Under the pieces are notes generated by a model that was not told where the DNA came from, did no database searches, and saw only the letters and a list, made by a program, of their open reading frames with translations. From positions 1 to 32,111 of the forward strand of contig JBFXEJ010000071.1 in NCBI GenBank assembly GCA_050180235.1: DNA of 32,111 nt. Direction: 5' to 3'. The translations under genes and the position numbers were made by a program. Positions 14,985 through 23,902 of the stretch are shown here, one piece after another (position 1 is the first letter of the stretch; the number at the start of each line of letters is the position of its first letter). The DNA is from JAABRU01 sp050180235. GTDB lineage: Bacteria > Desulfobacterota > Desulfobacteria > Desulfobacterales > Desulfococcaceae.

Positions 14985-16202
14985 TCAATGCTGTGACATG
15001 GCCTCAACCGGTGTAAATCCGGCAGCTTTCAGCGCTGGATAGAGACTGATCAGAAGTCCCGGCACCAGAACCATCAGATTGGCTGTAATCAGATTTCCAG
15101 TTCTGATCATGGGATAAATCACGCGGGGCATTCCCGCATACTCCATTCCGGCTGCAAAGGCGGAAAGGTCAATGCCCCTTTCTGCCAGCCACCATACAAG
15201 GGACAGGGAGACTGCATTTCCAGCAATCACACCTGTCAGGAGCAGAAAAAAGGATTCGATCAGCACTGATACCGTAATCCGCCAGGGTTTCATGCCCAGC
15301 GCCTTGAGAAGTCCGAACTCCCGCATCCGCTCAAACACGGCCATCAGCAGGGTGTTTACAATTCCGAAACCCATTGCAATAAAAACCACAGCATACCACA
15401 CTATCATAAAACTTTGGTTCATTTCCACACTGACCCTGACCAGAGGCAGAATCTCCTGCCATGTGCGGATTTCACAGGATTCAGGCAGATCCGGCCGGAT
15501 TTGTCCGGCCACTGCATCCGGATCAGCTTTGTCCGGCAGAAGCAGGGAAATTTCGGAAATTTCCTGTATTTTAAGCATATTATTGGCTGCGGACAGGGTG
15601 ACAAAGACAAACTGTTTTTCTGTGGCTTCCAGTTCCGCCCGGAAGATTCCCGCGATCCTGAACGCACGGGAGGCCATTTCTTTGTCTGCTGCCTGAGTCA
15701 TAATCAGTATTTTACGATCCAGACCGGTTTCAAATTTGTCGGCCAGCGATTTTCCCACCAAAATGCCGTATGGATCATCAGATGCCAGATACCGTCCTTC
15801 TGTCAAAGACTTGGCTATAAAAGACACATCAGCTTCTTTGGACGGATCAATGCCCACAAATGTAACCCCGGATGAATGCCGGGCATTGCCTGCAACCGCA
15901 TTCACCCGGATTCTCGGAGCCCAGTGCGCATTTTCCGGAATATGTTTTTGGATGGTTCTGATCACAGCCTGGGAATCGTTCATGCTGTTTTCAATCACCG
16001 GATCATCGCAGTATTTTTTGTGATGAATCTGAATACTTCCGGTCAGGGTGGCAATGCTGTTGCGAACCATCTGATCAATAATGCCATCGCTCAGGGCTCC
16101 CAGAAACACCATACCCCAGACACCGATAACCACGGCTGTCAGGATAATCCCGGTGCGCCGGGGATTGCGCCAGATATTTCTCCATGCCATCTGCAGGTGC
16201 AT
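14985..16202 (-). CDS. ABC transporter permease, FtsX/LolC-E type
   Basis: 405 residues with the MacB/LolE architecture. It opens MAWRNIWRNPRRTGIILTAVVIGVWGMVFL (first transmembrane helix with the typical RNxxRT motif). A large periplasmic MacB-like domain follows (about residues 45-270), then three C-terminal helices including GIVNTLLMAVFERMREFGLLKALG, the coupling-helix segment that contacts the ATPase, and ends PVEAM. Such proteins extract lipoproteins or export substrates with a LolD-like ATPase. No ATPase gene adjoins it, so it is orphan here. GGAGAGGG lies a few bases before the ATG at 16202. Stop and start are clear, but which system it belongs to is open. Confidence 0.9.
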   Translation of the reverse strand: MHLQMAWRNIWRNPRRTGIILTAVVIGVWGMVFLGALSDGIIDQMVRNSIATLTGSIQIHHKKYCDDPVIENSMNDSQAVIRTIQKHIPENAHWAPRIRVNAVAGNARHSSGVTFVGIDPSKEADVSFIAKSLTEGRYLASDDPYGILVGKSLADKFETGLDRKILIMTQAADKEMASRAFRIAGIFRAELEATEKQFVFVTLSAANNMLKIQEISEISLLLPDKADPDAVAGQIRPDLPESCEIRTWQEILPLVRVSVEMNQSFMIVWYAVVFIAMGFGIVNTLLMAVFERMREFGLLKALGMKPWRITVSVLIESFFLLLTGVIAGNAVSLSLVWWLAERGIDLSAFAAGMEYAGMPRVIYPMIRTGNLITANLMVLVPGLLISLYPALKAAGFTPVEAMSQH

Positions 16203-16275
16203 TTTCCCTCTCCGGTGTCAGTGTCAGGTTATTTGATTCCCGCTGTTTTAAAAAAAACTGCGCATGGTATGAAAA

Positions 16276-17241
16276 CTATACAGTGATTTTCCAGCAGCGG
16301 TGAATCTGCTTCTTTTTGCTGACATAGTCTTCGGGTATGGTGAGCTGGGTAATTTCCTTTATTTCACCGACAGTAAGATGGGACATCTGTGGTTCAAAAT
16401 TCTGATGGTTTGCGGAAAAGAAAATGATTCCCCCTTTTTTCATCAGGGACACGACTGTTTCAAGAAGAAGCGGATGATCTGTTACAATGTCAAACTCTTC
16501 TTCTCTGCTCCGGGTGCTTGAATAGGACGGCGGATCCACGAGAGCAAGATCAAATGTCTTATTCTGCCGCTTTGCTTTCCTGAGAAAATCAAATGCATCG
16601 GCATGCATCAGGGTGTTTCCCTTTTCCGGAATTCCGTTCAGATCAAAATTTTCTTTTGCCCAGCGGATCACTGTTTCCGAGCGGTCAACCGAAACTGTTG
16701 ATCCGGCCCCGCCTTTTGCAGCATAGCAGGTAAAGGTTCCGGTATAACAGTAGAGATTCAGAAAATCCTTTCCTGCGGACAGTTCCCGCACCATCTGCCG
16801 GGTGTTCCTGTGATCGGAAAACAGTCCTGTGTCAACAAAATCGGAAAGATTGACAGAAAACTTCAGATCCCTTTCGGAGACAATGATTTTTTTATCTGTA
16901 TAATCAAAGCGTTCATATCTTTTTCCGTCCTGCTTTCCTGCCATGCGTTCCTTCAGATGCAAATTTTCCATTGGAACATCCAATGCTTTTGCAACAGCTT
17001 CCCCCATCATCGGCAGCCATTCCGGTGCGGACTGCATCCGTGTGTATTCCCCAATAACCAGATGTCCGGCATACCAGTCAACAACCGCACGGATTTCAGG
17101 AATGTCCCAGTCATAAAGTCTGAAAACCTCTATACCCTGTTTTGCAAAACGTTTGCGAAGATGATTCCGGCGTTTCCTGACCCTGTTTGCCAGCATCTCA
17201 GCCTGATTCCGGAAGGCTGTATTAAGTTCTGTTTTATCCAT
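16276..17241 (-). CDS. Class I SAM-dependent methyltransferase, RlmK/RlmI-like (23S rRNA type)
   Basis: 321 residues. It contains the RlmK/RlmI-type signature series: TGLFSDHRNTRQMV, then FLNLYCYTGTFTCYAA (SAM motif I), VSVDRSETVIRWAKENFDLNG (motif II), ADAFDFL, FDLALVDPPSYSS (motif IV, DPPSY) and GGIIFFSANHQNFE. The family modifies guanine N7 or cytosine C5 in 23S rRNA; RlmK, the C-terminal domain of E. coli RlmKL, is the closest form I recognise. The N-terminal 110 residues are an unassigned substrate-binding part. The ATG at 17241 is preferred (AGGA about 10 bases upstream); an in-frame TTG at 17271 is possible. It is followed by the permease gene, 73 bases on, on the same strand. Confidence 0.85.
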   Translation of the reverse strand: MDKTELNTAFRNQAEMLANRVRKRRNHLRKRFAKQGIEVFRLYDWDIPEIRAVVDWYAGHLVIGEYTRMQSAPEWLPMMGEAVAKALDVPMENLHLKERMAGKQDGKRYERFDYTDKKIIVSERDLKFSVNLSDFVDTGLFSDHRNTRQMVRELSAGKDFLNLYCYTGTFTCYAAKGGAGSTVSVDRSETVIRWAKENFDLNGIPEKGNTLMHADAFDFLRKAKRQNKTFDLALVDPPSYSSTRSREEEFDIVTDHPLLLETVVSLMKKGGIIFFSANHQNFEPQMSHLTVGEIKEITQLTIPEDYVSKKKQIHRCWKITV

Positions 17242-17886
17242 ATGTATATATTTTCCTGTATTTTTGAACAATGGTTCAGACAGTTTTTATAACATATAAC
17301 ATTACTCAGAAGATTTGACGGTACAGCCGCGAATTGCACGAATTATGGTCTGTGCAGTTCGTACAGATTCGTTTCATTAGCGGCTTATTTAAATTATATT
17401 AAGTTGTTATATAATATTAACCAGAAGATTTCATGCCCCGTCTTTCGGAGTCCTGAAGTTCCGGAAACAGGATAAGCGAAATGTTTGGCAGCGGGTCAAA
17501 CCGGCTGATGATGCGGAAAAACTCTCCCATCCCCTGACCCATCCCACCGGGGAGGGGAATTTCATAATCAACTGATTTGACCCACTATCCAAATATATTT
17601 CTTTGCCGTGGGGACGGCATCCTGCCGCCCCGGAAACGGCAGGATGCCGTTTCTGCGATGTTGGGAAACTTCAGGGATATTAACTGATGTTACGCCACTC
17701 TTTCAAAAATCAGGGAGTTATCCGCTTTGCCCGTCATTCCGGCGAAAGCCTGAATCCAGTAATATCAAACAGTTCCGGATACCGGCTTTCGCCGGTATGA
17801 CGATGCTGCGTAACATCAGATATTAATTTCCCGGAAATCGCCTAACAGCAATTTTCAAGTCCCTTAATGGCATTGACAGGCAGCAG
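17242..17886. repeat. Intergenic region holding three different palindromic repeats
   Basis: No gene in 645 bases. 17300-17395 is a second copy of the CATTACTCAGAAGATTTGA / CAGCCRCGAAT repeat seen at 1836-1953. 17614-17650 is a perfect 14-bp hairpin (ACGGCATCCTGCCG). 17678-17826 is an element with TGATGTTACGC / GCGTAACATCA ends that contains the pair CCGTCATTCCGGCGAAAGCC / GGCTTTCGCCGGTATGACG (17731-17803). The last type recurs near 18867 and 22109. Confidence 0.7.
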
Positions 17887-18816
17887 TTATTTCTGTTTTA
17901 TTCCGAACACCGTTAGCACAGGCAGATGATCCGAGGTATCCGAAGCAATGACCCGGTGTTCCAGAACTTCCCATGAGGCCGGCCCGATGATAAAATCAAT
18001 GGTTTCCTTTGGTTTTCCCGCCGGAAAGGTGAAAGGGCCGTCAAACACACCGGAAAAATGTCCGCTTTCCGAAAACACCTTCATAGGCGGTTCATGCGGG
18101 GCAGCATTGAAATCACCGGCCATAAGAGCGTCCCGATTTCCCGCATATGCCAGCAACTGCTGAGCCTGCACCAGATTGTTTTTCCGGCTGTAGGAATCAT
18201 TGTGCAGGGAGGCCAGCAGAACCTCCTGATTACCGATACGGGCCGAGCACCAGAGCGCACGCCGGTTGTTTTTGGTGACATAAAAGGGCTGGCGTCCGGT
18301 CAGTGTCAGATTGGTCACTCCTTCAACGGGAAAACGGGAAAGAATAGCGTTTCCGCCCACAATCCGGTAAAAAGGCAGGCCGAAATTGTAGTTTTCCCCA
18401 AATGCCCACATGTGCATTCCGCCGGCCTCAGCCAGTTCCACGATCTGATCCACAGGGCATGGTGTGCATTCCTTTATAATTTCACACAGAAAAACAAGAT
18501 CCGGCTTTTCTGCCCGGATAATATCCGCCATAACCTGCAGCCTTTTCCGCGCCTTTTCCGGCGGATCAAAGGAAAGTCCGCCATTGTGAACAGACAGTTT
18601 TGCCACATTCCAGGACATCACCCGCAAGCGGATGTCTCCGCTGTCTTCCTTTGCCGGATGCACGGCAGTGTGAGATGTCAGACCGGTGACAATATTTTCA
18701 TTATGGGCCAGCACCAGTCCGTTTACCGCAAACAGCAGCACCGGAATCAGGGCCATGACACAGGCGATTCCCGAAAAAATGAGTATCCTCCGAAGCAGAG
18801 AACTACGTTTTTCCAT
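17887..18816 (-). CDS. Membrane-anchored endonuclease/exonuclease/phosphatase (EEP) family protein
   Basis: 309 residues. It has one N-terminal transmembrane helix (ILIFSGIACVMALIPVLLFAVNGL, about residues 14-37) with basic residues before it, so the catalytic domain faces the periplasm. EEP motifs follow in order: VMSWNVAKL (Asn), LVFLCEI (Glu metal ligand), LHNDSYSRK, MAGDFNAAPHEPP and ASDTSDHLPVL (Asp-His). These suggest a metal-dependent phosphodiesterase or DNase-I-like hydrolase; nucleic acid, phospholipid or inositol substrates cannot be told apart. ATG at 18816 gives the anchor; an upstream start would only add residues. The ribosome site is weak. It stands alone between repeat-filled gaps. 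Confidence 0.85.
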   Translation of the reverse strand: MEKRSSLLRRILIFSGIACVMALIPVLLFAVNGLVLAHNENIVTGLTSHTAVHPAKEDSGDIRLRVMSWNVAKLSVHNGGLSFDPPEKARKRLQVMADIIRAEKPDLVFLCEIIKECTPCPVDQIVELAEAGGMHMWAFGENYNFGLPFYRIVGGNAILSRFPVEGVTNLTLTGRQPFYVTKNNRRALWCSARIGNQEVLLASLHNDSYSRKNNLVQAQQLLAYAGNRDALMAGDFNAAPHEPPMKVFSESGHFSGVFDGPFTFPAGKPKETIDFIIGPASWEVLEHRVIASDTSDHLPVLTVFGIKQK

Positions 18817-19278
18817 ACTTTTTAAGCACTTTCTTTCCAAAGAGGCAATTTCAAAACCCGCCAAAACCGTCATACCGACGAAAGTTGGTATCCATAATGT
18901 GCTGAAATTACTGGATTCAGGCTTTCGCCGGAATGACGAAGACGGACTTTTTCAATTGGCTCCAAAGAGAATTTTTTATCAAATTTAAGAAGTTGCAGAC
19001 AAAAAAACCAAAACATTGCCGCAAAGACACGAAGTTTCACAAAGGTTTTTTCTTTGTGTATCCCTGCGCCTTTGTGTCTTTGCGGCAAAAAAACATTATG
19101 GTGACGCTCTCAGTTGATATACCGCTTTGCCAACTTTGATTTTATGCGCTGAAGTGTTCGGAAAAACCGGATTTTTCCAAAAAATCAGGTTTTTGCGGCT
19201 CACATATCTGCTGTTTGCAGGTTTCCTTTGCTGCAGTTTTTGTGAACTGAACATGGACATTCATTTTCATAAATCACC
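18817..19278. repeat. Intergenic repeats between two leftward genes
   Basis: No gene. 18867-18938 is a diverged copy of the CCGTCATNCC / GGAATGACG element. 19017-19087 is a palindrome (TTGCCGCAAAGACAC with GTGTCTTTGCGGCAA at the other end). 19158-19195 is an AAAAACCGGATTTTT hairpin. One of these may end transcription from the coiled-coil gene. Confidence 0.65.
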
Positions 19279-20223
19279 TTACTGCAGATCCTGCTCCAGT
19301 ATGGTTCCGGGTTTGGGAGTTCCCAAAGGTCTTGCGGACAGGGTTTTGACCCGGTTTTCCAAATCTGAGACCTGTTTCTGCAGGGCCTTGATGCTCTTAT
19401 CTTTTTCTCCTATGCTTCTGCCAAGCGTATCAATCTCCTTCTGATACTGTTTCTGCTGGGCTCCGATAGCCGAATTCAGGGTTTTCCGGTCAATGGTTTC
19501 CGCGAGTATATCCACAATGTCGGTTTTCAGACGGCTTATGTCCTGGGTCAGAGACTTGATATCCGTGTCCGGATTTTTCAGAGCAGCCTTCACTTTTTCC
19601 AACTCAGCATTCACTGCTGCAAGATGCTCCTCAATCTTTTTCATCCTTTTCAGTTCTTCTGACAGCGGTCCAAAATTCTTAGCCATTTCAGATACCCTGT
19701 CCGTCATTCCCTTCACCTGTCCCCCGGTTTCCTTTTTCAGGCTTTCCAGAGATTCTTTGGAGGCTTTGGACTCACTGAGTTTGCGCAGATTTTCTTCCAC
19801 TTTTCCCAGTTTTTCCCCCAGGGACGCGGACGTTTTTTCAAATACCAGAAAAGCCTCTTTCAAAGGTTCCTCCTTTTCTGCCAGACTTTTCTGAATCTGC
19901 ACGTACTGTGCTTCCAGTTCTGATGATTTGGCATCCAATACACGGGAAACCGCCTGAATTCCTGCCTGAGCTCCGGACTGCTCGGCCAGGGCAATCTGCC
20001 GGCCTATATCCTTATACACATAATACAGGGCCGCTGCAAAGAGACAGGGAAGAAGAAGCGCCAGCAGTGTAAGTCTCCGGTTGATCTTTTCCACGCGGAG
20101 GATATCTGCTGCCGCTCCTGTCCGTGTCTGAAAACTTTCTCTTGCAGTGCGCACAAACTGCGGCGGAATTTCCTCCTCCGCATCATCCAGTCCGATTCTG
20201 AAACCTGTTTTTTTTTCTTCCAT
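19279..20223 (-). CDS. Membrane-anchored coiled-coil protein of unknown function
   Basis: 314 residues. A short acidic N-terminus (LDDAEEEIPPQF) is followed by a basic stretch and one transmembrane helix (LTLLALLLPCLFAAALYYVY, about residues 52-71), then about 220 residues of heptad-rich coiled coil, for example LEKVKAALKNPDTDIKSLTQ and IKALQKQVSDLENRVKTL. It ends with a proline-containing tail. The topology suggests cytoplasmic N-terminus and a periplasmic coiled coil. It begins 7 bases after the guaA stop, and its GGGA site overlaps the guaA end, so it is co-transcribed with guaA. A functional link with GMP synthesis is not implied. I do not recognise a named family. Confidence 0.75.
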   Translation of the reverse strand: MEEKKTGFRIGLDDAEEEIPPQFVRTARESFQTRTGAAADILRVEKINRRLTLLALLLPCLFAAALYYVYKDIGRQIALAEQSGAQAGIQAVSRVLDAKSSELEAQYVQIQKSLAEKEEPLKEAFLVFEKTSASLGEKLGKVEENLRKLSESKASKESLESLKKETGGQVKGMTDRVSEMAKNFGPLSEELKRMKKIEEHLAAVNAELEKVKAALKNPDTDIKSLTQDISRLKTDIVDILAETIDRKTLNSAIGAQQKQYQKEIDTLGRSIGEKDKSIKALQKQVSDLENRVKTLSARPLGTPKPGTILEQDLQ

Positions 20224-20230
20224 AATCAAT

Positions 20231-21763
20231 CTATTCCCATTCAATTGTGGCAGGCGGTTTGGAACTGATGTCATACACAACCCGGTTCACCCCCTTGACT
20301 TCATTGATGATCCGGTTCGATATACCGGCCAGCAGATCATGGGGAAGTCTTGCCCAGTCCGCAGTCATGGCATCCCTGCTGGTGACAGCCCGCACAGCCA
20401 GAATATTTTCATAGGTACGGTGATCCCCCATCACCCCCACACTTTTGACAGGCAGCAATACAGCGAAGGACTGCCATAATTTGCGATAATAACCGTTTTT
20501 CCGGATTTCATCAAGCAAAACCGCATCTGCCTCCCGCAGGATGGCAAGACGTTCGGCTGTCACCTCACCCAGCACACGGATGGCCAGACCCGGGCCCGGA
20601 AAAGGCTGACGCCATACCATTTCCTCATCCAGTCCCAGTTCTGTTCCCAGTTCCCGCACCTCGTCCTTGAACAGATATTTGAGAGGCTCCACCAGTTTCA
20701 GTTTCATTTTTTCCGGCAGTCCCCCAACATTGTGGTGGGATTTGATCACAGCCGTGGGGCCTCCGAAGGCCGAAACCGATTCTATAATATCAGGGTAAAG
20801 AGTTCCCTGGGCCAGAAACCGGGCATTTCCGACCTTCTGTGCCTCAGCCTCAAACACCTCCATAAACACCCTTCCGATGATTTTGCGTTTTTTCTCAGGG
20901 TCTGTGATGCCGTTGATTTCATGCAGAAATTTTTCGGATGCATCCACAAAGCGGATATTGATATCCAGATGCTGCGCAAACCTGCTTTTCAGTTGGACAG
21001 CTTCGTCTTTGCGCAGCAGACCGTTGTCCACAAAAATGCAGGTCAGATTATGGGCGATGGCTTTGTGGATAAGCAGGGCCGCAACCGAGGAATCCACACC
21101 TCCGCTGAGTCCGAGGATCACTTTGCCGTCTCCCACGGTCTCCTTCACCTGCGCAATGGCTTCTTTGGCAAAGGATTTCATGGTCCAGGACGGAACACAT
21201 CCGCAGATATGAAACAGAAAATTCCGGATTATGTCCTGTCCCCTGGGGGTATGCTCCACTTCCGGATGAAACTGCAGACCGTGGTACTGCCCGTTTGCAT
21301 GGGCAATGGCCGCAATGCCTGTATTTTCGGTGGATGCGGTTATTTCAAATCCTTGCGGCAGGCTTTCAGCGGAATCACCGTGGCTCATCCAGCACTGCAG
21401 AGGATTTTCTTCAATTCCCTGAAAAAGCCCCTGCATTTTCCTGATATGCAGTTGGGCAAATCCATATTCCCGTTTTCCTGCGCCTTTTATTTTTCCGCCC
21501 AGGGCATGAATCATAAACTGCATTCCGTAACAGATACCCAGTACCGGAATTCCAAGATTCAGAATACCCGGATCTGTTTTGGGGCTGTTTTTTTCATAAA
21601 TGCTTGAAGGCCCGCCTGAAAGGATAATGCCTTCGGGCCTGAGTTTCCGGATTTCATCCAGAGGGATCGCAGGCGGCACGATCCGGCAGTACACATGGTT
21701 TTCCCTTACCCGCCTGGCAATTAACTGGTTGTATTGGGAACCGAAATCAATAATCAGTATCAT
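20231..21763 (-). CDS. guaA: GMP synthase (glutamine-hydrolysing)
   Basis: 510 residues, full length. Class I amidotransferase domain at the N-terminus: IDFGSQYNQLIARRVRE opening, GICYG with catalytic Cys78, and HPEVEHT for the His/Glu of the triad. The ATP-pyrophosphatase domain has GLSGGVDSS, and the C-terminal dimerisation part ends VVYDISSKPPATIEWE. It amidates XMP to GMP in purine synthesis in the cytosol. AGGAG lies about 10 bases before the ATG at 21763. A TTGACA on this strand at 21854-21849 has no good -10 at the correct distance, so I do not call a promoter. Gene and end match the family without irregularity. Confidence 0.98.
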   Translation of the reverse strand: MILIIDFGSQYNQLIARRVRENHVYCRIVPPAIPLDEIRKLRPEGIILSGGPSSIYEKNSPKTDPGILNLGIPVLGICYGMQFMIHALGGKIKGAGKREYGFAQLHIRKMQGLFQGIEENPLQCWMSHGDSAESLPQGFEITASTENTGIAAIAHANGQYHGLQFHPEVEHTPRGQDIIRNFLFHICGCVPSWTMKSFAKEAIAQVKETVGDGKVILGLSGGVDSSVAALLIHKAIAHNLTCIFVDNGLLRKDEAVQLKSRFAQHLDINIRFVDASEKFLHEINGITDPEKKRKIIGRVFMEVFEAEAQKVGNARFLAQGTLYPDIIESVSAFGGPTAVIKSHHNVGGLPEKMKLKLVEPLKYLFKDEVRELGTELGLDEEMVWRQPFPGPGLAIRVLGEVTAERLAILREADAVLLDEIRKNGYYRKLWQSFAVLLPVKSVGVMGDHRTYENILAVRAVTSRDAMTADWARLPHDLLAGISNRIINEVKGVNRVVYDISSKPPATIEWE

Positions 21764-22482
21764 AATGGGTTATCTCCTGAAATCTGTGGTCTTTTTGTCT
21801 CCGAATATCCGGAACACTGCCTGATCTTGTATTATGACAGACACAAGATGTCAATCTGTTATATAACATACTCTTTGGGAAAATTTGTAAAAAATGATGA
21901 CATTATTTTGTTTTTACTATTATTTTTTTATTTTACAGATCAAAAAGTGATAGTGCATGACCACGATGAATTTCATATATTCCACTCCTGAGAGGGGATA
22001 AAGGGGTGTGTTCAGGGCGCGGGAAAAGACACACCCATGCCCCCTCAGGAAGGGATTTGTCCCGAAAAAGCAGGAAAAATTAGGCTATTTATTGACTGAT
22101 GTTACGCATATTCTGGATACCGACAAACTTCGGTATCCAGAACCATTTGAAAATACTGGATTCCAGCTTTAGCCGGAATGGCGGAAGCAAATTTTGTGCC
22201 ACAAAAAACCAAAGTTGAAACATTATAATAAAATATTTTCAGAATATTATATTTATTTCCAAAAAGTATATTTTTTCTGAAAAGGAATAATCAGTTCCGG
22301 TTGACTTCCATTTTATGATATGCTATGAATTTTAAACTGAACTTTGGCAGATCAGGATAATATGCGGTAAGTAGGGTTCCATAAATTTTCGGATATAAAG
22401 TTTTCAGGATGTCGGGTTTTCCTCAGAAGAAATCCTGTTTTTTTATACACGAAAATTTTCGTTGACCTACTTATCGGATATT
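21764..22482. repeat. Long intergenic region upstream of guaA with several repeats
   Basis: No gene. It contains a CTCCTGAGAGGGGATAAAGG motif with the reverse form CCCATGCCCCCTCAGGAAGG (21985-22060), which resembles the palindrome inserted in frame in the ATPase gene at 13106. A diverged TGATGTTACGC-type element (22094-22185) and a TTCCATAAATTTTCGG / CGAAAATTTTCG stretch (22378-22466, related to 1670-1825) follow. Confidence 0.6.
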
Positions 22483-22634
22483 AGAAGCTGTTTTAAAAAT
22501 ATTCCGCCCTGATTTTCCGGGAGGAAATCAGTATGGCAAAAGAGATATTATCCGTTTGAATACGGCAAAATCAGATTTTGCACTGGTTGAAATTCCCCAA
22601 TTTTTTAACCCCGATTATTTTTAAAACAGCTTCT
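22483..22634. mobile_element. 152-bp element with perfect 18-bp inverted ends
   Basis: AGAAGCTGTTTTAAAAAT at 22483-22500 is the exact complement of 22617-22634. The interior has no useful reading frame, so this is a non-autonomous MITE-like element or extragenic palindrome. I see no clear target duplication. It lies directly before the AT-rich two-gene unit. Confidence 0.7.
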
Positions 22635-22646
22635 TAATCAAGGTCT

Positions 22647-22665
22647 GCATAATCAATGATTATGC
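22647..22665. promoter_or_regulatory. Perfect palindrome, likely operator of the two-gene unit
   Basis: GCATAATCAATGATTATGC has two 9-base arms around one central A. It lies 10 bases before a -10-like TATACAAT (22676-22683) and so overlaps the expected -35 zone. The start of the DGQHR-like gene is at 22718. An autoregulatory site is a reasonable inference. The right arm ends in TTATGC, which also matches the complement of the R box at 25125. Confidence 0.5.
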
Positions 22666-22717
22666 GGATAAATCTTATACAATATTGTCAAATTTAATTT
22701 TAAAATCAGAGGCATTT

Positions 22718-23902
22718 ATGGATAATTTATTTTTATTACAAGACGATAGAGTGAATTGCTGGTCATTAATTGCAGAAATGACAATCGAAAGATATCTGGA
22801 TTTAGTGGAATTAACTTATAAGAATAAAGGTGGGTTAGAAAAACAGCGAGCTCCACTTAAAACAAAAACTGCAATTAGAATAAGAAAAAGAATGGTTAGT
22901 GATATTCAATCTGGGGCCATATTGCCACCTGTAGTACTTGGTGCAGTAATAACTAATGAAATTTTTAATAAAATTCCTTATTGTAAAAATATTGATGAAG
23001 TACTTGGTTGTTTATCTAATGATAAAATTTCTATCTTAATAATCGACGGTATGCAAAGGACTACTGCACTTAAAGAGGCTGCACAGCAAAATGAAGGCGT
23101 ACATGAAAGGAAAATTCGGGTTGAATTTTGGCTATCTGAAGCTGTAAATAGCCTTATATACAGGATGTTAATTTTGAATACTGGTCAGATCCCTTGGGAC
23201 ATAACAAGACAGTTAGATACTATCTACTCTTCATTAATTGAAGAAATACGAAGAGAAATTCCTAATATTGATGTTTATACTAAAGATGAAGCAGCAAGAC
23301 GTAAAGATGGCGGACAATATCAAAGTAGCCATCTTATTGAACTATTTTTAATATTTAGTTCAAGGAAATTGGAAGTTAAAACTTCAGAAAGAATAGCCCA
23401 AGACTTTGCACGAGCAGATGCAATAGAATCAACATCTAATGATAAATTTATTGGTCACTTTATAAAAGTGTTATATTGGATGGCTGAATTTGATAAGGCA
23501 ATCTCTCGATATTCTCCAGATACAGATGATGATAAGATAACTGATTGGAAAATCCTAAATGGAAAAGATTTATTTTCTAGTGCTCCCGCTAGAATAGGTT
23601 TTATTGCAACTGCAGCAATATGGATATTTGATGAACCAGGTTTTGATAGGTCTGAAGCAGAAATCGCAGAAAAAGTGAACAAATTTGAAACTTCAATGAA
23701 AAAAATCATTGAAAAAATCAAGCAACTTAGTGACAAAGATATTCATGATTATTTGGATTTTATGACATTAAACCAAAAATTATCTGCAAAGACAGGCAAA
23801 ATAGGCGAATACGAACGACAGTTGTATAGCGCTTCGTTCGATAGTATGCTTAGGAATGCAGAACGTCTTATAAATTTAACTCCTTGTTGGAATGCTCTAT
23901 AA
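22718..23902 (+). CDS. DGQHR/DUF262-like (ParB-fold) protein, first gene of a two-gene unit
   Basis: 394 residues, AT-rich and unlike its surroundings. The recognisable motif is ISILIIDGMQRTTALKEA with DGMQR at residues 110-114, close to the DGQHR/DGQQR signature of DndB-like and DUF262 proteins, followed by VEFWLSEAVNSLIYRMLILNTGQIPWD, which resembles the RxNTGG-like segment of that group. The C-terminal 180 residues are helical with no family I recognise. In known cases these domains bind DNA or act as NTPases in modification-dependent restriction or phosphorothioate systems; the function here is not known. The ATG at 22718 is chosen because CAGAGG lies 5 bases before it. The stop overlaps the next start (TAATG), so both genes are co-translated. 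Confidence 0.65.
   Translation: MDNLFLLQDDRVNCWSLIAEMTIERYLDLVELTYKNKGGLEKQRAPLKTKTAIRIRKRMVSDIQSGAILPPVVLGAVITNEIFNKIPYCKNIDEVLGCLSNDKISILIIDGMQRTTALKEAAQQNEGVHERKIRVEFWLSEAVNSLIYRMLILNTGQIPWDITRQLDTIYSSLIEEIRREIPNIDVYTKDEAARRKDGGQYQSSHLIELFLIFSSRKLEVKTSERIAQDFARADAIESTSNDKFIGHFIKVLYWMAEFDKAISRYSPDTDDDKITDWKILNGKDLFSSAPARIGFIATAAIWIFDEPGFDRSEAEIAEKVNKFETSMKKIIEKIKQLSDKDIHDYLDFMTLNQKLSAKTGKIGEYERQLYSASFDSMLRNAERLINLTPCWNAL

Noticed and set aside
21826..21854. Promoter for guaA from TTGACA on the minus strand
   Set aside because: At 17 bases the -10 would be TACAAG, and the better TAATAC is only 14 bases away, so spacing does not fit.
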